Below the pieces are notes generated by a model that made no database searches, was not told where the DNA came from, and worked only from the letters and a program-made list of their open reading frames with translations. Below, one piece after another: positions 54,501-61,260 of a stretch of 64,000 nt of DNA. This DNA is from Pycnococcus provasolii (taxonomy: Eukaryota > Chlorophyta > Pseudoscourfieldiophyceae > Pseudoscourfieldiales): NCBI GenBank assembly GCA_049487715.1, contig CP150559.1, positions 496,001 to 560,000 on the forward strand, given 5' to 3'. Each line of letters starts with the position of its first letter. Within the stretch, counting starts at the first letter, position 1. Position numbers and translations under genes: made by a program.

Positions 54501-54843
54501 GGAAGAAAAGCATAGCGAGACAGTCAAGGCTCAAAACGTCATTCTCGCGCACCTCTTTCACCTGGACTACGCCGCCGCGGCAAGTGCCATCCTGCCTCTT
54601 GAGGAGCGCACGCTCAAGTTTCTCAGCGCGGTTGACGAGCTGCACGCAAGCCTGCACGCGTCTGCGTGCGCGCACTCGCGTTCCGCCGACGCTAAGTCGC
54701 GCGGTCGTGGTTGGACCACGATGCACTACGTGTGGCTGGGATCCGTCGCGGTCGCCGCGGCTCTAACCGCCCGCATGGCGTCCAACGCATATGCGGTGAG
54801 TGGCGGGCTTGACTTTGACATCTACAAGCCAAAGGTGAATTGA
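51568..54843 (+). CDS. Large secretory-pathway membrane protein, plant At5g58100/At3g28720-like
   Basis: Predicted 1091 residues. A basic start (APPPTRRRRRLRVFVVLCAA) is followed by a signal peptide/anchor. The luminal part has HVSVAIPLHAVFVGFATGGN, a family-typical opening in which these proteins have FVGF followed by Gly, then HFNYTAHVVSVGPKA and TLVVLNPKMLANANAYGYRH. Much further on come FHVYVVTDDAAGIAVASEPH and IFVILPPAMDDSP. A single C-terminal membrane span (YVWLGSVAVAAALTARMASN) ends the protein. The plant homologues are ER/Golgi-located and one is needed for pollen wall formation; the biochemical role is unknown. My match is from overall layout and a few motifs, so moderate certainty. 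TGTAA follows at 54855. Confidence 0.65.
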   Translation: MAPPPTRRRRRLRVFVVLCAAQSCLLTLLLWLYCPVVTSADSLVDSLSALLTRPSLTPHEHAALQAEENHKAWAVQHERFVTFRSVADWLDIQPQSHVSVAIPLHAVFVGFATGGNRNVSLTAEEMHTWFHELDHVVPFHVVRRSANVGPHAARRAPKRAARHVVRSTHAQPPLHFNYTAHVVSVGPKAAEVIARAVQALARPENPLEPVSTPDNPAQLMAVDAEAMERILANLLAHLRLENAYTLVVLNPKMLANANAYGYRHGLGLEEVRALRMHGTSELFSHEHGAAPVAPRPPVALTRSRVPSGRFRGTYSDHAKMSEEYVDDSRLKGWLSETNAALDAHEDALRRLANVADVPRNLVPALHYARTKLMEGDVVESAHIRAVMRGDGHGGAAEGMAVGCLTDAWVGQGRMLWLDISAGPFEYGHRDGGAGSRHNASVPRVANHDSLFDSADLPHAAALAAAAADDNMIITDADTNDPALLKSKVILWRQVLLRHCSRRLRSPPECAQAEKELEKAESKMRSLPASKLAVASQSTNVLNHNWTSLFGQEHEHAPEVAMASRDKFLAHLGAATSAALRHVITPGVAMLAEGTAASGTDRSPAFISPHPGTAAFRDRVHFHVYVVTDDAAGIAVASEPHFDLEALRRELLSLALPSQTFSFTSRSFASRSDGSVAVALALATRWTKVRGMPRSYYDSTTLCHHLQSLAHTEDSDQPAGSSPRAAAGGDFAARLAAARSAPLEVPIFVILPPAMDDSPTHIDVGELSANCAEMVATVHNPAGLLGTADATRGAWEGAHDDSMVCGACGAKSSLRIDASATTASTLRRVVERLSGLLPYAYGPPRGAPAAPHAHADGASADVDSATPWDDDPESFDAFFPSVPSATNALDAHFDVDYLWSTGHHPLSYTSAGGVRFSQLTRDAVARQYALVALHDAILATNRAIWALATESPQSVAPLTPDGRHDAFIRLKHVVQSVELEEKHSETVKAQNVILAHLFHLDYAAAASAILPLEERTLKFLSAVDELHASLHASACAHSRSADAKSRGRGWTTMHYVWLGSVAVAAALTARMASNAYAVSGGLDFDIYKPKVN

Positions 54844-55057
54844 CCTTGCGACCATGTAATATAACATGATTTATATATAGAAGTAAATGTGACCCTTGAG
54901 TCATCGTGTTGATGCACGGTTGGTGGCGATGGCGACGACAACAACGACAACAAGTCGCAACCGGAGCCGATGGGCTGAGTGGTGAATGTGAATGGCGACC
55001 GATGGACATACTGTAGTAAAGCACACTCTATTACTGAATGAGGGATCTCAGCATCTG

Positions 55058-57277
55058 TCAATCAAGCGGCAAGTTTGCATACGCCGCACCGCCAACGGGC
55101 TTGTGCCGCAAGGCATATCCACAGATGAGCAGACTACTCATGCCCCCACCTACCAGTATTATAATTCCCAATGCCACGCTGCCTCCCCTTGGGCGGACGA
55201 TAGCCCCGTTGCCGTCACCACCGCCGAAGACCGGTGTTCTCTGCGGAGGACTTGGCGGCTTTACGCCTTGTGGACGGTACAGCCACGTCTGGATGCCGTG
55301 CGGCAAGCCAACCACCTGAGTCGCCTGGCGCCCGCTCGTGACGTCCAATAAATCGAACACAACAGGCTCGTCGCCTCGATTAAGCGTGATGACCGCGACC
55401 TCGCCGCTCGATTCGTCCACGAATGCGGCAGCATCGAAGATAGCCTTCGCGCCCGCGGTCACGCACCACGAAGTTGCGCGGTCAACCGCACTGCGGATCG
55501 CGTTCATCTCAATCGTGAACCCCTGATTTGGACCTTCGTGACACTCCCACAGCTGCAGCATCGCACCATGGCGCATCGTGTTGTCCACCACATCCAAGCA
55601 TTTTGTGGTTCCGTCGACGCGCAACCTCACCTCGTTCGGAACGGTGCTTTGACTCGTGGTTCGGCTCTCGATGACGAATTTCTGGTGCGTGTTGCCCTCA
55701 ACACACTCCCACACCTGGATGGACGCGCCATTTGCAACCTCGTCCTGCACATCCATGCACATGTTCGTGTGCATCAGCCCTAGATTCTGTTTCACCTCGT
55801 CGTACACCCACCTCTCTCGAGACCCACCGTCGCACTTGAACATCGCCACCTTCTCTCCATTCTGCACCTCAGATGCCTCTCGCGCGCGCTCGCCCAGGTG
55901 CAGGTCAACAACAACCTCAGCGGCCCGCTTGCCGGTGGCATGGCGGCTGAAATGCCCAAAGAAAAAGTAGCTCGGTTGCAGCACAAGCGCATTGCCGCGT
56001 CGAGCAAACACGTGCGCTTCGGGGATGACGTGATCCACGTCGACAATTACGTTCGCGTCGCACATGTTGCCAAGGTGGTTCGGCCCGCCATTTGGGTTAA
56101 GCATGAGGTTCCAGTCGAGCCACGCCGAAATGCCGTGGTCGAGGTCTCCGAGAACGTCGTGAGCGATATCCTCGGCGCGGAACCACGACTGCATGCCGTG
56201 GCTCACGCCAGGGCAGTTGCACGCCTCGCTGGCAATCAGCAGCTTATCGTCGCCGTATTTGCGATACGTCGTCTCAACATGGTCGAAATAATCGCCGGTG
56301 TACCAGTGCACGGCGATGCCGTCAACGAACGGCTTGGCACCGCTCGTCTCGTTGAACATCGCGTCCGCCCACGTGACCATGTGGTCCTTGTTGTGGTCGT
56401 ACGCCAGGATCAGCAAATCCGGGTGGTCCGCGCGCATCGTGGGTCCGAGGTGGTCTCGCACAAACGACGCCTGGAAGTCGGGAGTCATCATGTTCGCCTC
56501 CCACGGCGCGGCGAACTCCGGCTCGTTTTGCACGGTCATTGCCCACATGGGTATGCCGAGCGCCTTGTACGCGGTGACCCACCTGCTCACGTACCGCGCC
56601 CACGCGGCGGAGTACCGCGTATCAAGCCCGACGGGATCGGCACTGCCGGTCATTTCGCGCGTGTTGTTCTTCTCAGGGTTTGGCGCCTTCATCCAAGCTG
56701 GCGGGCTCCACGGGCTTGCGATGAGCCGCAGCTCCACACCGCGGTTCGCGAGGAAGGCCTGGGCAGCACGCACAAACGGTATGACAAACTCCTGGTCCTG
56801 CGTCACGTTCGTGTCGAAGTGAACGAGCTGCTCGTCGCCATCAACGTCGTCGAACGCATAGTTGCCTCCCGAGAAGTCGCACGCGTTGATTGCGATTCTC
56901 CCGAGCACATAGTTGTGGCCGTCTTCGCTCTCTTCGCTCGCACCGAAGTACAGCTGCAGGAGCGTTTGTTTGTCGTTCTCGTCGAGTTTGGCAAATTGCC
57001 GGCCAGCCGACTCGGTGAACGCGCCACCAAATCCAATAATTTTCTGCCTCAGTCTTGTGGTGTTCACCTTCACGACGTTCCTCTGCACCGTGTCGACGTG
57101 CGGCGCGGCTCGCGCGACGACCGGCTCGAACGCGTGGGAAGAGGTCGTTTGCTTGACTGAGGGCGCGACATGTGCGGCTCCGATCGCCGTTGTGAGACAG
57201 GAGACTTCAGCGGGAGCAGTTAAGGCGGGCGTTAAGGCAGAAGCCAACAAACACAAAAGGAGGAGCCACAGCCCCAT
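55058..57277 (-). CDS. GH30 glucosylceramidase with inserted ricin-type lectin domain and C-terminal membrane anchor
   Basis: Predicted 739 residues: signal peptide (residues 1-20), GH30 barrel (about 65-400) and flanking beta-domain. It has QKIIGFGGAFTESAGRQFAK, RLIASPWSPPAWMK, the acid/base Glu in AMTVQNEPEF (E252) and the nucleophile Glu in LLIASEACN (E351). These are the hallmarks of glucosylceramidase, which splits glucosylceramide into glucose and ceramide in an acidic compartment. From about 475 to 595 the C-terminal beta domain is interrupted by a beta-trefoil-type lectin with two QxW repeats (IQVWECVEG, LQLWECHEG), after which VITLNRGDEPVVFDLLD resumes the GH30 sandwich. A final hydrophobic span (VALGIIILVGGGMSSLLICG) and a short tail anchor it in a membrane, unlike the soluble human enzyme. 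Confidence 0.88.
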   Translation of the reverse strand: MGLWLLLLCLLASALTPALTAPAEVSCLTTAIGAAHVAPSVKQTTSSHAFEPVVARAAPHVDTVQRNVVKVNTTRLRQKIIGFGGAFTESAGRQFAKLDENDKQTLLQLYFGASEESEDGHNYVLGRIAINACDFSGGNYAFDDVDGDEQLVHFDTNVTQDQEFVIPFVRAAQAFLANRGVELRLIASPWSPPAWMKAPNPEKNNTREMTGSADPVGLDTRYSAAWARYVSRWVTAYKALGIPMWAMTVQNEPEFAAPWEANMMTPDFQASFVRDHLGPTMRADHPDLLILAYDHNKDHMVTWADAMFNETSGAKPFVDGIAVHWYTGDYFDHVETTYRKYGDDKLLIASEACNCPGVSHGMQSWFRAEDIAHDVLGDLDHGISAWLDWNLMLNPNGGPNHLGNMCDANVIVDVDHVIPEAHVFARRGNALVLQPSYFFFGHFSRHATGKRAAEVVVDLHLGERAREASEVQNGEKVAMFKCDGGSRERWVYDEVKQNLGLMHTNMCMDVQDEVANGASIQVWECVEGNTHQKFVIESRTTSQSTVPNEVRLRVDGTTKCLDVVDNTMRHGAMLQLWECHEGPNQGFTIEMNAIRSAVDRATSWCVTAGAKAIFDAAAFVDESSGEVAVITLNRGDEPVVFDLLDVTSGRQATQVVGLPHGIQTWLYRPQGVKPPSPPQRTPVFGGGDGNGAIVRPRGGSVALGIIILVGGGMSSLLICGYALRHKPVGGAAYANLPLD

Positions 57278-57384
57278 GTTATACAGTATTATGGCGAGCG
57301 CGCGTCGTGGGTCCCAGGGCGGAGGCAGGAGGCGGATGATCGGACGCGCCAGTGACGAGTCCGAGCACCCCGGGGGCGGGGGCG

Positions 57385-57407
57385 GTTAGGGTTTCGGGTT
57401 AGGGTTA
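57385..57407. repeat. Short TTAGGG pair upstream of the GH30 gene
   Basis: GGTTAGGGTTTCGGGTTAGG followed by GTT, 108-130 bp upstream of the GH30 ATG; the C-rich strand is sense. The rest of 57278-57605 contains no gene. Confidence 0.75.
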
Positions 57408-57605
57408 TCTTGATGTTCGACCACCCCAGGGACTCGGGTCTCCCGCCGTCGCACCCCACGCCCACGGGTCCATTACATATTGACCTTACCAACCAACGCA
57501 AGAGGACAGGAGGACTTAGGCAGTCTTTTGTGTGACACGTCTTTCAAGTGTGTGTGTGTTATTACAGTACAGTAGTTAGGTTGAGTAGTAGTCTATATTT
57601 GTACC

Positions 57606-59159
57606 TTAAAATTCAGTAGCTATCGTACACTCCTTCGCCTTCATAAGCTCACGCGCGAGCACGATGGCCCTCGCGTCGAAACCGCCCACGCCAATCACGT
57701 CCTCGCCATCACGCGCGTAGAAGCTGCGGTACAGCTCGGGAAACGCGATTCCAATGCCATGCAAGCCACGCGGGGCGGGGAACTGCGAAGGCGGAAAGCC
57801 ACCCGCAGCTTCGGCGGCGACGGCATCCCAGATGAGATCCTGGTGCTTCATCGACTTGCCGTGAACATCCACAAGCTCGGGAAGATCGTTCGTCGATCGT
57901 CCAAATCCGCATGCGTGAACGACATGCGTGGGTGGTACCGGATGAGATGCTCTCAGCACGTCGACGATGTTGTCGCCGTTGTTATTCGCGCTGGCGATGA
58001 GGCGGACGTTGCGCCTCGCCTTTGCCGAAACACGCGGCATGTCCGCGTTGCTCAACCTTGCATGCTTGAATTCACACGCAAGTCTGTCGCAGCACGCATC
58101 GATTGCGTTGTGCTGCGCAGTGGTGTCGACCAGCCGCAGCGATGCGCCAATGCTTGTCCAGCCTTGCTCTATGGCAAATCCCGCAGCCACACCTTTTAAC
58201 CCCGTAAATTCGTGCAAATACCCGTACTGATCTCCAAGGTTGATGGCAATCTTGACGGGTGAGCGGTGAAGCACGGTGACGTGGTCAGCAACCTCTGAAA
58301 GATACATTGCAGCAAGGGCTCCACTGTGACTCGCTCCCACAACCACGGCATGTGAAATGGGGCGTTCTGCAGCGTGGCGCCGTAGCTGTCTCATGCTGAG
58401 GGCGGTAGTGAGCGGTATGACGTCTGCGTCAATATGCACGCTTGGTGGCTTTGGCTGCACGCCCACCGCCAGAGCGACATCTCGTGCAACTCCAACACGT
58501 TCGCCGGTGTCGTCGTATGCTGCCCACAAACCTCCGTGCATTTGCGTGAGTCTAGTTATGTTTGTGCGTGGTCGCGCTTGCACGACGTCCGCTCCTTGCT
58601 CAAGAATTGCGTCGCCGAGCAAGTCTAGCGCGTCAGCAATTCTCTTGAGTGGATGAAACGATCGCAGGTCCATCCCACCGACGTTCACGCTCCCGACACC
58701 TCCGGTTGGCGCGTATGCGAGCTCAAAGATGTCTTTTATCTTTTGCGATCCGTTCGCGTACAGGCTCCGGGACAGGAGTGGTGCCCGTTCCCCGACGAAG
58801 ACTTGTTTCACACGTTCGGCAATGGTGTTCGCCGGTGCATCCTCGTACAAGCGTACGGCTCCCGCACCAAACTGTTCGTCTCTGCTGATCCACAGGATGG
58901 GTCCACCACCCTCAGACAAATCATCAGACGTCGTTCGCTGTTCAAGGAGACGCGACACGAGTAAAGTTCCCGCGGGTCCCGCGCCGATGACCATGCATGA
59001 CGCCGCACTCTTATTGAGAGGAGACTTTGTATAATCACAATCCGCATTCGCGCGCGTGGCGTGCAATGCCTTCCGACAGCTTTGGTATTGTCGGAAGGTC
59101 GATGTTGATGTCCAGCCACCACAAGGCAGATGCGCCCTTCCCCGAGCAATCAAAGTCAT
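57606..59159 (-). CDS. FAD/NAD(P)-binding oxidoreductase, organelle-targeted
   Basis: Predicted 517 residues from ATG 59159. The first 40 residues (TLIARGRAHLPCGGW and following) are Arg/Ser-rich and acid-free, consistent with an organelle transit peptide. A Rossmann fold follows: SCMVIGAGPAGTLLVSRLLE, the FAD GxGPAG motif; then WISRDEQFGAGAVRLYEDAP. A second dinucleotide fold is HAVVVGASHSGALAAMYLSE. THVVHACGFGRSTNDLP resembles the ATG-type motif of flavin monooxygenases and pyridine-nucleotide oxidoreductases, and the end (DVIGVGGFDARAIVLARELM) matches the FAD-contact helix. Substrate unknown; related stand-alone proteins occur in bacteria and algae. Confidence 0.75.
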   Translation of the reverse strand: MTLIARGRAHLPCGGWTSTSTFRQYQSCRKALHATRANADCDYTKSPLNKSAASCMVIGAGPAGTLLVSRLLEQRTTSDDLSEGGGPILWISRDEQFGAGAVRLYEDAPANTIAERVKQVFVGERAPLLSRSLYANGSQKIKDIFELAYAPTGGVGSVNVGGMDLRSFHPLKRIADALDLLGDAILEQGADVVQARPRTNITRLTQMHGGLWAAYDDTGERVGVARDVALAVGVQPKPPSVHIDADVIPLTTALSMRQLRRHAAERPISHAVVVGASHSGALAAMYLSEVADHVTVLHRSPVKIAINLGDQYGYLHEFTGLKGVAAGFAIEQGWTSIGASLRLVDTTAQHNAIDACCDRLACEFKHARLSNADMPRVSAKARRNVRLIASANNNGDNIVDVLRASHPVPPTHVVHACGFGRSTNDLPELVDVHGKSMKHQDLIWDAVAAEAAGGFPPSQFPAPRGLHGIGIAFPELYRSFYARDGEDVIGVGGFDARAIVLARELMKAKECTIATEF

Positions 59160-60359
59160 GATGAGTCGCAGACAAGTGTCGTCGCCATGGAAGTGCGGCA
59201 AAGGCAAACTTCACGCCTCAAGAAACGCCACGGAATATTCGGCCAGGCCCAGGGGGAAGGCGAAACCCCGAATACTCAACTCGCTCGCTCGCTGAACTTG
59301 GGGGAACTTGCCAAACCCCGAATGAATTGAATTCGCCCTTACTAGAAAACAATTTCAAGGTTAATTATCAGATGATCATAGGCACTTTTGGTGCGAATTT
59401 GACAAATTTTAGTTAACCTTACTTAGTCTAGAGAACTACTGTACTGTAAAGTGTAAAGCACTTGAATCCACCCTACGTACTGTACAAAAACAACCGTAGT
59501 TCGGCCGCGAGGCGCGAGTCTACCGTAGACGCCTGGCCTGGACAGTGGACACTCGCTCCTGATGCGTGAGTTTCGGTCCAGTTGCCAGTGAATAGCGGGA
59601 GGTACTTTTGGATTCCGCTATTCACTGGCAAGTCTGTCAAGTGGCAACTGGTTTGGTCGGTAGTTCACGTCGTAGAGGTAGAGCCGTAGAGGTACATGAC
59701 AAAATGACAATATTGGGCTGTTAGAAAACCTACCACCACGATAGTAAAGGTTTACTATGTAACTGTCCCTCAAGGTGTCCCTCAGGTGGCCTCCAGGATC
59801 CCCCACGGTGTTGTATGTACCAACGGTAAAGTCTCGTGTTCATCTGCAAGAAACAGTGAAACACACACAACATGACAACAAAGACACCTGTGGAGAATCC
59901 GTCTCCCTATGTACCTATACCCGGCAGCCCGGTAAGAATAAACTTACTTCTAAAAGAGTACCGTAATGGTTTCATCTGCGCTAATGACTTCAGTTGACGA
60001 AACTTGACGAAACTTGACCTCGTGAAACTTGACAGTCTCGTGAACACTTGACGTCTCGTCGTCCGTGTCGTCTTGTCTTGTCTTGTCGTCCCCCTGTTTC
60101 TTGTCGTCCCTCGTCCCGTCCGGCCACAGTCCGGCCACGCCGATAGGGATACTGTAGTCCTTTGTTTGGTACTATACTGTACTGTACTGTACTGTATCGG
60201 CCCTGACTGACTGTAAAGTTTGCTGTATCGGTCTTTTACTTACTTAAGGCCGGTTTCCTCCCTCCATCACATCACATCACATCAAATCCGTCTCTTGCTT
60301 GCTGATTTCTGTTTTTGCTTGCTTGCTTTGTGCGTTTTGGTTATATAGTTTTGGTCAAT
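59160..60359. other. Intergenic region without a convincing gene
   Basis: Holds the 17-bp inverted repeat listed below, AACTTGAC-type repeats (59997-60055), a TCTTG run (60069-60087), an ACTGT run (60176-60195) and a TAAAGTTT element (60213). Short frames in both strands are not convincing. Confidence 0.5.
59582..59631. repeat. Perfect 17-bp inverted repeat (hairpin)
   Basis: TTGCCAGTGAATAGCGG (59582-59598) and its exact complement CCGCTATTCACTGGCAA (59615-59631) flank a 16-nt loop. It could be a miniature mobile-element footprint, a structured RNA or a terminator-like element; no gene lies across it. Confidence 0.85.
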
Positions 60360-61106
60360 ATGGCGCAGCCGTACCTCCTCCGCTCGTTCGAATGCTCGAC
60401 GCTCCAGAACAACTGGTGGGAAGACCGCATACAGGCGTCCGAAGACGTCAAACTCACGCAGCGCTCGTCAGGGGTTCGCACGTACGAGCCGGAAGTGACG
60501 CGACAGGTACCGCCGTCCAACTGCGAACAGCCGCTCGCGGCGGCACCTCACCTCGTGCGATACGCAGACGCGAAGTCTGATAGGGTTGTGCCGCAGCACG
60601 ACACAGCCATCAAGCACACGAGAACGGACATCTGGGAAACAACGACGCAGGATGCGCTGCGGCCCAAGGTGGACTTGCACAAGCCACCCGCTCTCAAGGA
60701 CATCGCAGCATCTGACACACTCGCTCGACGCATACCCAAGTCGGACTGGACTCCGCCGCCGAAGCCGACGCCCACATTTGAAACGGCGGAAACAACCTCG
60801 TCGGCGTTTCACACCGTGAGCTTCTTGGCCCACAAGAACGACGCCCTACCCGAACAGGGCGACGACACGCGCATCATGGGAGGATTTCCGGCATGCAAAA
60901 TCCCGACGCAGAACCCGAGCCAGCCCGTGTACTCGCACACACGCCAATTCTCAACAAGCAACAACGCGTACTACAAGAGCGCGTTCACCTTTGGCAGAAC
61001 CGCCGAGGGGGCCCGTAACCCAGGGGGTCGTGCAGGTACGCCGGGCCCGTTCTCGAGAAAGCCGGAGCAGAAGCCTGGCGTGCAAATCTACCGCGACGAC
61101 GCGTGA
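60360..61106 (+). CDS. Short proline-rich protein, possibly axonemal (microtubule-inner-protein type)
   Basis: Predicted 248 residues without membrane spans or coiled coil. It begins MAQPYLLRSFECSTLQNNWW, continues EDRIQASEDVKLTQR, and consists of short extended segments with aromatic and Pro turns (TDIWETTTQDALRPKVDLHK, RRIPKSDWTPPPKPTP, FHTVSFLAHKND) before a Gly/Arg-rich end. This elongated, motif-strung composition is typical of microtubule inner proteins and other axoneme components, which would suit the other cilium genes here, but I cannot name a homologue. Confidence 0.55.
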   Translation: MAQPYLLRSFECSTLQNNWWEDRIQASEDVKLTQRSSGVRTYEPEVTRQVPPSNCEQPLAAAPHLVRYADAKSDRVVPQHDTAIKHTRTDIWETTTQDALRPKVDLHKPPALKDIAASDTLARRIPKSDWTPPPKPTPTFETAETTSSAFHTVSFLAHKNDALPEQGDDTRIMGGFPACKIPTQNPSQPVYSHTRQFSTSNNAYYKSAFTFGRTAEGARNPGGRAGTPGPFSRKPEQKPGVQIYRDDA

Positions 61107-61260
61107 GTGAAAGGGGGAAGAGGCGGTGAATAGGTGGGGGAACGACGGTGGCGCGCTTGCAGTTCTTACGGTATATTTGAATGAACGGTAAATAACAAAT
61201 TAGGAAAAACAATATACAAAAGAAAAAAGGTACGAGCGAGACAGACGACTTTTTTTTCTT

